NCBI RefSeq assembly: GCF_947495255.1
Contig: NZ_CANLYI010000006.1
Location: forward strand, 124,001-188,000
Source: an uncultured Winogradskyella sp.
GTDB taxonomy: Bacteria; Bacteroidota; Bacteroidia; Flavobacteriales; Flavobacteriaceae
DNA: 64,000 bases
Reading direction: 5' to 3'
Made by a program: the position numbers and the translations under genes. Shown here piece by piece: positions 53,816-62,707 of this stretch (the first letter of the stretch is position 1; every line of letters begins with the position of its first letter). The notes beneath the pieces are model-generated. The model saw only the letters and a program-made list of their open reading frames with translations. It was not told the DNA's origin and searched no databases.

Positions 53816-55363
53816 CTATTTTGGATCCATAACGACAAAAGGAATAATCATTTCCTCTAAAGAAACGCCTCCATGTTGATATGTATTTCTGTAGTAATTT
53901 ACATAATGGTTAAAATTATTAGGGTATGCTAAAAACATATCGCCTTTTGCGAAAATGAAAGAACTACTCATTGTTAATGACGGTAGATGTATCGATTTTG
54001 GATTCTTAATAGCTAAAACATCTTTTTCTTGGTATGTTAAGCTTCTACCAGTTTTGTAACGTAAATTTAGACTTGTGTCTCTATCTCCAATGACTTTAGA
54101 AGGTGCTTTTACATTTATGGTGCCGTGATCAGTAGTTAAAATTAATTTAAAACCAAGTTGTTGAGATAATTGAATCATTTCTAACAATGGTGAATTCTTA
54201 AACCAACTAACAGTAAGTGAACGATAAGCCTTATCATTAGAGGCTAATTCTTTAACGACTTCCATTTCTGTTTTAGAATGCGAAAGCATATCTACAAAAT
54301 TATAAACAATTACATTGAGGTCGTTATCTTTTAAAGATTTAAAGTTCTCTACGAGTTTTTTACCAGCTTTTAAATTCGTGATTTTATGATATTCATGTTT
54401 TAAATTACCTAAACCTAATCGTTTTAATTGTTCTCTTAAAAAATCACCTTCGTGCATGTTTTTTCCTCCTTCGTCAGTATCATTTTTCCAATATTGAGGA
54501 AATAAACTTTCCATATCTGCAGGCATTAATCCAGAGAAAATTGCATTTCTGGCATATTGTGTAGCTGTAGGTAAGATGCTGTAAAATGCTAATTCTGAAG
54601 CTTTTTTGTAATAATTATTTACAATTGGCTCAAAAGCTTTCCATTGATCATAGCGTAAATTGTCTATGACGATTAAAACTGTTGGCTGTTTGTCACTTAA
54701 TTCTGGTACAACTTTATCTTTAAACAGTGTGTGCGACATTACAGGAGTATCTGTGTTTGGCTGAAACCAGTCTTCATAGTTTTTTTCAATAAACTTACCA
54801 AATTGCATATTAGCTTCTGTTTTTTGAGAATCTAAGATATCTGTCATTCCGGCATCTTCAATGCCTTCTAGTTGTAATTCCCAATAAATCAATTTTTGGT
54901 ATAATTCCACCCATTCTTCATAAGAATTAACCATAGATAAATCCATAGCTATCTTTCTAAATTCTTGCTGATAATTAGAAGTTGTTTTTTCAGACACTAA
55001 GCGAGAATGGTCCAAATTCTTTTTCAAACTCAATAAAATTTGATTTGGATTTACGGGTTTAATCAAATAATCAGCAATTTTATTACCAATTGCCTCTTCC
55101 ATTATATATTCCTCTTCACTTTTGGTAATCATTACCACAGGTAAATTAGCACGTCGTTCTTTAATTTCATTTAAAGTTTCTAGACCTGTTAACCCAGGCA
55201 TATTCTCATCTAAAAAGACAATATCGAAATTAGTATCCGTAATAATTTCTAAAGCTTCAGTACCACTTTGACACTTGGTTACCGTGTATCCTTTTTGCTC
55301 TAAAAAAATAATATGTGGCTTTAATAAATCGATTTCATCGTCAACCCAGAGAATATTTATCAT
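53816..55363 (-). CDS. porX: T9SS response regulator PorX with PglZ phosphatase domain
   Basis: The 515-aa protein has an N-terminal receiver domain with the phosphoacceptor Asp in DIVFLDENMPGLTG (about residue 52), an acidic pair in LWVDDEIDLL and the Lys in DYLIKPVNP. A helical linker (about 120-200) leads to a PglZ alkaline-phosphatase-like domain: TVLIVIDNLRYDQWKA, VYNFVDMLSHS and LTTDHGTINVK carry its metal ligands. PorX, with the kinase PorY, controls T9SS genes in Bacteroidota and hydrolyses cyclic oligonucleotides in studied cases. It is divergent from an HD phosphohydrolase gene. Its presence agrees with the T9SS substrate encoded at 41032. Confidence 0.95.
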   Translation of the reverse strand: MINILWVDDEIDLLKPHIIFLEQKGYTVTKCQSGTEALEIITDTNFDIVFLDENMPGLTGLETLNEIKERRANLPVVMITKSEEEYIMEEAIGNKIADYLIKPVNPNQILLSLKKNLDHSRLVSEKTTSNYQQEFRKIAMDLSMVNSYEEWVELYQKLIYWELQLEGIEDAGMTDILDSQKTEANMQFGKFIEKNYEDWFQPNTDTPVMSHTLFKDKVVPELSDKQPTVLIVIDNLRYDQWKAFEPIVNNYYKKASELAFYSILPTATQYARNAIFSGLMPADMESLFPQYWKNDTDEGGKNMHEGDFLREQLKRLGLGNLKHEYHKITNLKAGKKLVENFKSLKDNDLNVIVYNFVDMLSHSKTEMEVVKELASNDKAYRSLTVSWFKNSPLLEMIQLSQQLGFKLILTTDHGTINVKAPSKVIGDRDTSLNLRYKTGRSLTYQEKDVLAIKNPKSIHLPSLTMSSSFIFAKGDMFLAYPNNFNHYVNYYRNTYQHGGVSLEEMIIPFVVMDPK

Positions 55364-55370
55364 GTTATGG

Positions 55371-55407
55371 TATATTTGTTTATTAATTTTTGAATTCTAT
55401 AATTTTG
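55371..55407 (+). promoter_or_regulatory. Two overlapping promoter boxes before the HD domain gene
   Basis: TATATTTG (55371-55378) and TAATTTTG (55400-55407) both match the -7 consensus. The TTTG in the first could be the -33 box of the second (21-base spacer), but the second box covers the preferred TTG start codon, so only the first fits translation from there. Confidence 0.4.
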
Positions 55408-56634
55408 CCTACAAAAAATAAGCTTAAAATCTTTAACGACCCAATTTACGGATTTATTACTATTCCGAACTCGTTAATTTTCGATATAATTCAGCATAAA
55501 TATTTTCAGAGATTACGTCGTATTAGTCAAATGGGATTATCATATTTGGTATATCCTGGTGCACATCACACACGTTTTCATCATGCATTAGGCTGTATGC
55601 ATTTAATGCAAAAAGCTATTAATGTGCTTCGTTTTAAGGGAGTTACCATTTCTGATGACGAAGAAAATGGATTATTAGTAGCTATTCTTTTGCATGATAT
55701 TGGACATGGTCCGTTTTCTCACGCTATGGAACATAGTATTGTAAATGATGTTTCTCATGAGGAGATTTCACTCCGTTTTATGGAAGAACTAAATATAGAG
55801 TTTAACGGAAGTTTAACGTTAGCCATCTCTATTTTTAAAGGAGAGTATCCTAGACAATTTATGTGCGAGCTTATTTCTAGTCAATTAGATATGGATAGAG
55901 CTGATTATCTCAAACGAGACAGTTTTTATACAGGTGTTGCGGAAGGGAATATTAATAGTGAGCGTTTAATAACAATGCTCAATGTGGTTGACGACCAATT
56001 ATTAGTAGAAGAGAAAGGTATTTTGAGTGTAGAGAAGTTTTTAATTGCCAGACGATTTATGTATTGGCAAGTCTATATGCACAAAACAGGAGTTGTTGCA
56101 GAACAATTACTAATGGGTGTTTTAAAACGGGCTAAAGAATTAGTGCAACAAGGCGTAAAGCTGAATTGTAGTGATGCTCTATTTTATTTTTTGTTTTCTG
56201 AAATAAATGGTGAAAGTTTTACAAATGAAACTTTAATGGTTTTTTCAAAATTAGATGATTATGATATTGTTGCTGCATTAAAAGATTGGCAAAACCATGA
56301 TGATTTTGTTTTAAGTAATCTTTGTCAAATGATTTTAGACAGAAATCTATTAAAAGTAAAGTTGAAAAACAAAGCGATAAAACCTTCAGAGTTAAAAGCA
56401 CATTCAGATGCGCTAATAAAAAAGCATAATATTTCTAAGCATGAAGCTTCATATTTTGTGTTTCATGGAGAACTAACCAATCAGGCGTATCAGAATAAAT
56501 TTCAGAAGATTAACATCTTATTTAAATCCGGAAAAGTTAAGGATATCGTTAAAGCATCAGACCAATTAAACTTAAAAGCGCTTAGTAAACCCATCACTAA
56601 ATATTATATGTGCTATCCTAAAAAGAAAATGTAA
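55405..56634 (+). CDS. HD domain phosphohydrolase
   Basis: The protein (about 409 aa) has the dNTPase/SAMHD1-like HD domain: FQRLRRISQMGLSYLVYPGA, HHTRFHHALGCMHL with the first metal His, LLHDIGHGPFSHAME with the HD pair, and SSQLDMDRADYLKRDSFYTG. Family members cleave dNTPs or related nucleotides. There is no ATG near the start; TTG 55405 gives MPTKNKLKIFNDPIYGF, which fits the family, and TTG 55390 would add five residues. It is divergent from porX and precedes the lipid A operon, which has its own promoter. Cytoplasmic. Confidence 0.9.
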   Translation: MPTKNKLKIFNDPIYGFITIPNSLIFDIIQHKYFQRLRRISQMGLSYLVYPGAHHTRFHHALGCMHLMQKAINVLRFKGVTISDDEENGLLVAILLHDIGHGPFSHAMEHSIVNDVSHEEISLRFMEELNIEFNGSLTLAISIFKGEYPRQFMCELISSQLDMDRADYLKRDSFYTGVAEGNINSERLITMLNVVDDQLLVEEKGILSVEKFLIARRFMYWQVYMHKTGVVAEQLLMGVLKRAKELVQQGVKLNCSDALFYFLFSEINGESFTNETLMVFSKLDDYDIVAALKDWQNHDDFVLSNLCQMILDRNLLKVKLKNKAIKPSELKAHSDALIKKHNISKHEASYFVFHGELTNQAYQNKFQKINILFKSGKVKDIVKASDQLNLKALSKPITKYYMCYPKKKM

Positions 56635-56645
56635 TCCTTTTTTTC

Positions 56646-56653
56646 TATTTTTG
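56646..56653 (+). promoter_or_regulatory. -7 promoter element of the lipid A operon
   Basis: TATTTTTG matches TAnnTTTG and lies 32 bases before the lpxD TTG start. The -33 box is not clear. Confidence 0.5.
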
Positions 56654-56685
56654 CGTAAACATCTATGACAATTAAATAATATCCT

Positions 56686-57714
56686 TTGAAATTTACAGCT
56701 GAACAAATTGCAGGTATATTAGACGGAACCGTTGTTGGTGACCCTAACATAGAAGTTTCTAAACTTTCTAAAATAGAAGAAGGAACTTTGGGCTCATTAA
56801 CCTTTTTATCTAATTTAAAATACACACCTTATATATATACTACAGAAGCTTCTATAACTATTGTAAATGATAATTTTGAACCTGAAAAACCAATTTCAAC
56901 TACACTTATAAAAGTTGAAGATGCTTATGAGGGGTTTTCAAAATTATTAGAGTATTATGATAGAATTAAAGCAAACAAATTAGGCATAGAACAACCTTGT
57001 TTTATTAATGACACCGTTAAAATTCCAGAAAACATCTATATAGGTGCATTTGCTTATATTGGTAATAATGTTGAAATTGGAGATAATGTAAAGATTTATC
57101 CAAATTCGTATGTTGGTGATAATGTGAAGTTGGGAGATAATACTATTATATTCCCTGGAGGAAAGATTTATTCTGATTGTGTCATTGGAAACAATTGTGT
57201 CATTAATTCTGGTGCTATTATTGGAGCTGATGGATTTGGTTTTGCACCAACGAAGGATGGTGGCTATTCTAAAATACCTCAAACAGGAAACGTTATTTTA
57301 GAAGATTACGTAGATATTGGTGCAGGTACTACAGTAGATAGAGCTACAATGGGTTCTACAATTATTAGGTCTGGTGTAAAATTAGATAATCAAATACAAA
57401 TTGCTCACAATGTAGAAATTGGAAAGAATACCGTAATTGCTGCACAGACAGGAGTTGCTGGTTCTACTAAAATTGGCGAACATTGCCAAATAGGAGGACA
57501 AGTTGGAATTGCTGGGCATTTAGTAATTGGAAATAATGTGAAAGTACAAGCGCAATCTGGTATTGGTAGAAATGTAAAAGACGATGAAGTTTTACAAGGC
57601 TCACCATCTTTTGGATATTCTGATTGGAATAAATCTTATGTTTATTTCAAAAACTTACCTAAGCTTGCAAAAACTATTAATGAATTAGAAAAGAAAGTAG
57701 ATGGCAATAATTAA
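56686..57714 (+). CDS. lpxD: UDP-3-O-acylglucosamine N-acyltransferase
   Basis: The 342-aa enzyme adds the N-linked 3-hydroxyacyl chain in the third step of lipid A synthesis. The N-terminal uridine-binding domain ([28 protein letters not shown]) is followed by a left-handed beta-helix of hexapeptide repeats from about residue 100. The catalytic His is in [14 protein letters not shown]. The start is TTG at 56686, as the family N-terminus [11 protein letters not shown] begins right there and no ATG fits. Its end overlaps lpxC-fabZ by 14 bases. Confidence 0.95.
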   Translation: MKFTAEQIAGILDGTVVGDPNIEVSKLSKIEEGTLGSLTFLSNLKYTPYIYTTEASITIVNDNFEPEKPISTTLIKVEDAYEGFSKLLEYYDRIKANKLGIEQPCFINDTVKIPENIYIGAFAYIGNNVEIGDNVKIYPNSYVGDNVKLGDNTIIFPGGKIYSDCVIGNNCVINSGAIIGADGFGFAPTKDGGYSKIPQTGNVILEDYVDIGAGTTVDRATMGSTIIRSGVKLDNQIQIAHNVEIGKNTVIAAQTGVAGSTKIGEHCQIGGQVGIAGHLVIGNNVKVQAQSGIGRNVKDDEVLQGSPSFGYSDWNKSYVYFKNLPKLAKTINELEKKVDGNN

Positions 57715-59107
57715 AACTGATATCAAGCAAAAAACCATTGAAAAAGAAGTAACCCTTTCAGGAGTTGGACTTCATACTGGCGCAGATGTAAAATTAGTAT
57801 TTAAACCAGGTTTGGAGAATTCTGGTTTTGTATTTGTTCGTGTAGATTTAGAAGGAAGTCCTAAAATGCAAGCAGATGCTAATTTTGTTACAAGTACACA
57901 ACGTGGTACATGTTTAGAAAGAAATGGTGTTACAATTCAGACTTGCGAGCATGTTTTAGCGGCATTAGTTGGTTTAGATATTGACAACGCTGTTATAGAA
58001 TTAGATGCTTCAGAGCCACCAATTATGGATGGTTCTTCAAAGTTTTTTGTAGAAGCAATTGAAAAAGCAGGTATAGTAGAACAAGAAGCTTTTAGAGAAG
58101 AATATGTTGTAACACAAGTTGTATCTTATGCAGATGAAGAAACAGGAAGCGAAATAATTTTAATGCCTTCTAATTCTTATCAAATTACAACAATGGTAGA
58201 TTTTGGGACTAAAGTTTTAGGAACTCAAAATGCAACATTAAATAATGTTTCAGATTTTAAATCTGAAATTTCAAATGCTAGAACGTTTAGTTTTTTACAT
58301 GAAATTGAGATGCTTTTAGAGCATGGCTTAATTAAAGGTGGTGATTTAAATAATGCTATTGTTTATGTAGATAAAGAATTGTCTCCTGAAACTATGGAGA
58401 AATTGAGAGTAGCATTTAATAAAGATAACATTGCTGTAAAACCTAATGGTATTTTAGATAACCTTACGCTACATCATCCTAATGAAGCTGCACGTCACAA
58501 ATTATTAGATGTCGTTGGAGATTTAGCTTTAATAGGTACGCGTATTAGAGGAAAGGTTATTGCAAATAAGCCAGGACATTTTGTAAATACTCAATTTGCT
58601 AAAAAACTGTCTAAACTTATAAAGAACGAAAGACGAAATAATGTACCACAAGTTGATTTAAATGCAGTTCCATTAATGGACGTAAATCAAATTATGGATA
58701 TGTTACCACATAGACAACCATTTTTATTATTAGATAAAGTTTTTGAATTATCTGATAACCATGTGATTGGAATGAAAAATGTGACTATGAACGAAGAGTT
58801 CTTTAGGGGGCATTTTCCAGGAGCACCAGTTATGCCAGGTGTTTTAATTGTTGAAGCAATGGCACAAACAGGTGGTATTTTGGTTTTAAGTACTGTACCA
58901 GACCCAGAGAATTATTTAACATTTTTCATGAAAATGGATAATGTGAAATTCAAACAAAAAGTAGTACCAGGAGATACCTTAATCTTTAAGTGTTCATTAA
59001 TTACACCTATTAGAAGAGGTATTTGTCATATGCAAGGTTATGCCTATGCTAATGGTAAATTATGTGCAGAAGCTGAATTAATGGCACAAATATCAAAAGT
59101 AAAGTAG
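57701..59107 (+). CDS. lpxC: LpxC-FabZ fusion: UDP-acyl-GlcNAc deacetylase and 3-hydroxyacyl-ACP dehydratase
   Basis: The 468-aa bifunctional protein joins LpxC (residues 1 to about 305), the committed step of lipid A synthesis, to FabZ (about 315-468) of fatty acid elongation. LpxC zinc and active-site motifs are [40 protein letters not shown] and [14 protein letters not shown] [15 protein letters not shown]. FabZ has [14 protein letters not shown], the catalytic His in [14 protein letters not shown] and the Glu in [11 protein letters not shown]. The fusion couples two enzymes that compete for 3-hydroxyacyl-ACP and is typical of Bacteroidota. It is translationally linked to lpxD. Confidence 0.96.
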   Translation: MAIIKTDIKQKTIEKEVTLSGVGLHTGADVKLVFKPGLENSGFVFVRVDLEGSPKMQADANFVTSTQRGTCLERNGVTIQTCEHVLAALVGLDIDNAVIELDASEPPIMDGSSKFFVEAIEKAGIVEQEAFREEYVVTQVVSYADEETGSEIILMPSNSYQITTMVDFGTKVLGTQNATLNNVSDFKSEISNARTFSFLHEIEMLLEHGLIKGGDLNNAIVYVDKELSPETMEKLRVAFNKDNIAVKPNGILDNLTLHHPNEAARHKLLDVVGDLALIGTRIRGKVIANKPGHFVNTQFAKKLSKLIKNERRNNVPQVDLNAVPLMDVNQIMDMLPHRQPFLLLDKVFELSDNHVIGMKNVTMNEEFFRGHFPGAPVMPGVLIVEAMAQTGGILVLSTVPDPENYLTFFMKMDNVKFKQKVVPGDTLIFKCSLITPIRRGICHMQGYAYANGKLCAEAELMAQISKVK

Positions 59108-59210
59108 AAATAAGTTTAGCCTCGTAACTTTCCGCATAATAATTAAAGAAGATTATAAAGCTTCAAAAGCGAACATTTTTTAACGCTTTAGAAATATAAA
59201 ATATAGAAAA

Positions 59211-59996
59211 ATGAACCAACCGTTAGCATACGTACATCCTGGAGCAAAGATTGCTAAGAATGTAGTAATAGAACCTTTTACAACAATACATAATAACGTA
59301 AAGATTGGAGAAGGCACTTGGATTGGAAGTAACGTAACAATTATGGAAGGTGCTCGCATCGGAAAAAATTGTAATATTTTTCCAGGTTCTGTAATTTCTG
59401 CAGTACCTCAAGATTTAAAATATAATGATGAAGATACAACCGTAGAAATTGGTAATAATGTTACTATTCGAGAATGTGTTACAATCAACAGAGGTACAAC
59501 AGATAGAATGAAAACAATTGTAGGTGACAATTGCCTTATAATGGCTTACTGTCATATTGCTCACGATTGCATTGTGGGTAACAATTGTATCTTTTCTAAT
59601 AATAGTACACTTGCAGGACATATAACTGTTGGTGATTATGTTATTTTAGCAGGTATGACTGCTGTACATCAATTTTGTTCTATAGGAAATCATGCTTTTG
59701 TAACTGGTGGATCATTAGTTCGTAAAGATGTTCCTCCATACGTGAAAGCGGCAAGAGAGCCTTTATCTTATGTTGGTATTAATTCAGTAGGATTAAGAAG
59801 AAGAGGATATAGTACTGAAAAGATTAGAGAAATTCAGAATATTTACAGAATGCTCTATCAAAAAAATTACAATAATACACAAGCTTCAGATTTAATTGAA
59901 GCAGAAATGGAAGCCACTCCAGAGCGTGATGAAATTTTACAATTCATCAAAAACTCGCATCGTGGTATAATGAAAGGATATTTTAAATCGAATTAA
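59211..59996 (+). CDS. lpxA: UDP-GlcNAc acyltransferase
   Basis: The 261-aa enzyme catalyses the first step of lipid A synthesis, moving a 3-hydroxyacyl chain from ACP to UDP-GlcNAc O3. Hexapeptide repeats run from residue 7 to about 185 (YVHPGAKIAKNVVIEPF), with the catalytic His in MAYCHIAHDCIVGNN and AVHQFCSIGNHAFVTGGSLV. The C-terminal helical part (NSVGLRRRGYSTEKI) is complete. It lies 103 bases after lpxC-fabZ and is likely in the same operon. Cytoplasmic trimer in the family. Confidence 0.95.
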   Translation: MNQPLAYVHPGAKIAKNVVIEPFTTIHNNVKIGEGTWIGSNVTIMEGARIGKNCNIFPGSVISAVPQDLKYNDEDTTVEIGNNVTIRECVTINRGTTDRMKTIVGDNCLIMAYCHIAHDCIVGNNCIFSNNSTLAGHITVGDYVILAGMTAVHQFCSIGNHAFVTGGSLVRKDVPPYVKAAREPLSYVGINSVGLRRRGYSTEKIREIQNIYRMLYQKNYNNTQASDLIEAEMEATPERDEILQFIKNSHRGIMKGYFKSN

Positions 59997-60057
59997 TTTC
60001 GAAAATATTCAAATCAAAAACAGCTTTAAACTTAGAATTAATAATTAAACAACAATA

Positions 60058-60624
60058 ATGGCAAGTACTTCAGATATTAGAAACGGATTATGTATAAAGT
60101 ATAATAACGACATTTATAAAATCATAGAATTTCTTCATGTAAAGCCAGGTAAAGGACCTGCTTTTGTAAGAACCAAAATGAAAAGTGTAACTACTGGTAA
60201 AGTTTTAGATAATACGTTTTCTGCAGGTCATAAGATTGAAGATATACGCGTAGAAACTCATAAGTTTCAGTATTTATATAATGATGGTGAATTTTATCAT
60301 TTTATGAATGAAGCAGATTATACGCAAATTAGATTATTAGAATCTGCTTTAGATAGACCAGATTTAATGAAGGAAGGTGAGGTTGTAACAATTCAGATTA
60401 ATACTGAAGATAACATGCCACTTTCAGTCGAATTACCTGCTTCGGTTGTTTTAGAAATTACAGCTACCGAGCCTGGTGTTAAGGGAAATACGGCAACAAA
60501 TGCTACTAAACCAGCAACTGTAGAGTCTGGCGCAACTGTTAATGTACCATTATTTATTAACGAAGGTGATAAGATAAAGGTAGAAACGGCTAAAGGGACT
60601 TATAAAGAACGTATTAAAGAATAA
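60058..60624 (+). CDS. efp: Translation elongation factor P
   Basis: The 188-aa protein has three beta-barrel domains. The loop at the tip of domain I reads HVKPGKGPAFVRTKMKSV, with Lys at the modified position (GKGPA), and domain III ends GDKIKVETAKGTYKERIKE with a TNATKPATVESGATVNVP region before it. EF-P relieves ribosome stalling at polyproline stretches. It sits inside the lipid A gene group, 61 bases after lpxA, an order seen in other flavobacteria as I recall. No EpmA/EpmB-like genes are nearby. Confidence 0.96.
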   Translation: MASTSDIRNGLCIKYNNDIYKIIEFLHVKPGKGPAFVRTKMKSVTTGKVLDNTFSAGHKIEDIRVETHKFQYLYNDGEFYHFMNEADYTQIRLLESALDRPDLMKEGEVVTIQINTEDNMPLSVELPASVVLEITATEPGVKGNTATNATKPATVESGATVNVPLFINEGDKIKVETAKGTYKERIKE

Positions 60625-60671
60625 TTAAGTAGAAAGCAGTAACTGATGACTTACTTATTGAAGACTGAAAT

Positions 60672-61607
60672 ATGAAATTCCCAATTCCACATTCCTTAAA
60701 ACAAATAGCATCCTTAATTGATTGCGAATATAAAGGTGCTGAAGATTTTGAAATTTTAGGTATTAACGAAATTCATGTTGTTGAACCAGGTGATATTGTT
60801 TTTGTTGATCATCCTAAGTATTATGATAAAGCTCTAGAATCTGCGGCAACTATTGTTTTAATCAATAAAGATGTTGAATGTCCTGTAGGGAAAGCCCTTT
60901 TAATTTCAGACGACCCATTTAGAGATTTTAATAAACTTACTGAACACTTTAAACCATTTAAGGCATCTCATAGTGCAATTGCAAGTGATGCAATAATTGG
61001 AGAAGGTACAGTAATCCAACCAAACTGTTTTGTTGGTAACAATGTAACAATCGGTAAAAATTGTGTCATTCATGCTAACGTTAGTATTTATGATGATGCT
61101 ATTATTGGAGATAATGTTACCATACATGCAGGCACCGTTTTAGGAGCAAGCGCATTCTATTATAAAAATAGACCAGAGGGCTATGACCAATTAAAATCTG
61201 GTGGTCGTGTAATTATTGAAAACAATGTAGATATTGGTGCTTTATGTACAATTGATAGAGGTGTTACAGGTGACACAACTATTGGAGAAGGCTCAAAATT
61301 AGATAACCAAATTCAGATAGGACACGATACCGTAATTGGTGAAAAATGTTTAATAGCTTCACAAACCGGAATAGCAGGTTGTGTTGTTGTTGAGGATAAT
61401 GTAACTATTTGGGGACAAGTTGGTGTTAAAAGTGGTATTACAATAACTAAGGGTACTGTTTTATATGCACAATCTGGTTTAGGTCATACAACAGAAGAGG
61501 GTAAAACATATTTTGGATCGCCTGCAATAGAAGCAAGAGCATTTTTTAAGGAACGTGCTTATGTGAAAATGATTCCTGAGATACTTCAGAAATTGAAAAA
61601 ATTGTAA
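60672..61607 (+). CDS. LpxD-like acyltransferase paralogue
   Basis: The 311-aa protein has the same build as LpxD: an N-terminal domain ([38 protein letters not shown]) and a hexapeptide-repeat beta-helix from about residue 105, with a candidate catalytic His in [15 protein letters not shown]. It differs from the lpxD product in the insert [20 protein letters not shown] and has a shorter C-terminus. It lies 47 bases after efp, so it is the last gene of the group. It may acylate a different sugar or use another chain length; redundancy with LpxD is possible. Confidence 0.85.
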   Translation: MKFPIPHSLKQIASLIDCEYKGAEDFEILGINEIHVVEPGDIVFVDHPKYYDKALESAATIVLINKDVECPVGKALLISDDPFRDFNKLTEHFKPFKASHSAIASDAIIGEGTVIQPNCFVGNNVTIGKNCVIHANVSIYDDAIIGDNVTIHAGTVLGASAFYYKNRPEGYDQLKSGGRVIIENNVDIGALCTIDRGVTGDTTIGEGSKLDNQIQIGHDTVIGEKCLIASQTGIAGCVVVEDNVTIWGQVGVKSGITITKGTVLYAQSGLGHTTEEGKTYFGSPAIEARAFFKERAYVKMIPEILQKLKKL

Positions 61608-61686
61608 TCTTACTACGATAAGTTATTAAAGATTTTTACAAGGAAATAAAATTATAAAAGAGGTCGCTTTTGCGTAATAAATCTCT

Positions 61687-61694
61687 TATTTTTG
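61687..61694 (+). promoter_or_regulatory. -7 promoter element of sucD
   Basis: TATTTTTG matches TAnnTTTG, 38 bases before the sucD ATG. A TTTG at 61669-61672 lies only 14 bases upstream, shorter than usual. Confidence 0.45.
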
Positions 61695-61732
61695 TGCAAC
61701 AAAATTATAAAACTTAAAAACAACAATATCAA

Positions 61733-62605
61733 ATGAGCGTTTTAGTTAATAAGAATTCTAATATTATAGTTCAAGGTTTTACAGGTAGTGAAGGTACTTT
61801 TCACGCTGGTCAAATGATTGAATATGGAACAAATGTTGTAGGTGGTGTAACTCCAGGAAAAGGAGGACAAACACATTTAGACAAGCCTGTTTTCAATACA
61901 GTTTCTGAAGCTGTTGAGAAAGTTGGAGCTGATACTACAATAATTTTTGTACCACCAGCTTTTGCTGCAGATGCAATTATGGAAGCTGCAGATGCAGGTA
62001 TTAAAGTAATTATTACAATTACTGAAGGTATTCCTGTTGCAGATATGATTAAAGCTGCAGACTATATTAAAGATAAAGAATGTCGATTAATTGGCCCTAA
62101 CTGTCCTGGTGTTATTACTCCTGGCGAAGCTAAAGTTGGTATTATGCCAGGTTTCGTATTCAAAAAAGGTAATGTTGGTATTGTTTCTAAGTCTGGTACT
62201 TTAACGTATGAAGCTGCTGATCAAGTTGTAAAACAAGGTTTAGGTATTACAACTGCTATTGGTATTGGAGGAGATCCAATTATCGGAACTACTACAAAAG
62301 AAGCTGTAGAGCTATTAATTAATGACCCAGAAACTGAAGCTGTTGTAATGATAGGTGAAATTGGAGGTCAGTTAGAAGCTGATGCTGCAAACTGGTATAA
62401 GGAAAGTGGAAGTAAAAAACCAGTTATTGGTTTTATTGCTGGAGAAACTGCTCCTGCTGGTCGTACAATGGGACATGCTGGTGCTATTGTAGGTGGTAGT
62501 GATGATACTGCACAAGCAAAAAAGAAGATTATGAGAGCATGTGGAATACATGTTGTTGATTCGCCTGCAGAAATTGGCAAAAAAGTAGCTGAAGTTTTAG
62601 GTTAA
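61733..62605 (+). CDS. sucD: Succinyl-CoA ligase alpha subunit
   Basis: The 290-aa protein is the CoA-binding and phosphohistidine subunit of the TCA-cycle enzyme that makes ATP or GTP from succinyl-CoA. It has [20 protein letters not shown] for Co[33 protein letters not shown] and the active-site His in [20 protein letters not shown]. The sucC partner is not in the window. It has its own promoter and a strong terminator, so it is transcribed alone, which is common in this phylum where sucC and sucD are often separate. Confidence 0.96.
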   Translation: MSVLVNKNSNIIVQGFTGSEGTFHAGQMIEYGTNVVGGVTPGKGGQTHLDKPVFNTVSEAVEKVGADTTIIFVPPAFAADAIMEAADAGIKVIITITEGIPVADMIKAADYIKDKECRLIGPNCPGVITPGEAKVGIMPGFVFKKGNVGIVSKSGTLTYEAADQVVKQGLGITTAIGIGGDPIIGTTTKEAVELLINDPETEAVVMIGEIGGQLEADAANWYKESGSKKPVIGFIAGETAPAGRTMGHAGAIVGGSDDTAQAKKKIMRACGIHVVDSPAEIGKKVAEVLG

Positions 62606-62641
62606 GCTTCTGTTAAAATATATACAAAAACTTTACGTTAT

Positions 62642-62680
62642 AAATCCATTGGCTATATTTTTAGCTAATGGATTTTTTTT
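62642..62680 (+). terminator. Rho-independent terminator after sucD
   Basis: AAATCCATTGGCTA and TAGCTAATGGATTT form a 14-bp stem with one G-T pair around a 5-base T-rich loop, followed by a T run. Confidence 0.92.
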
Positions 62681-62707
62681 ATTCAATTAATCAACTAAAA
62701 TCAAAAA

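Noticed and set aside
53638..53838. 66-codon open frame between tsaE and porX on the minus strand
   Set aside because: It overlaps the end of porX, has no family features and no promoter, and reads like translated spacer.
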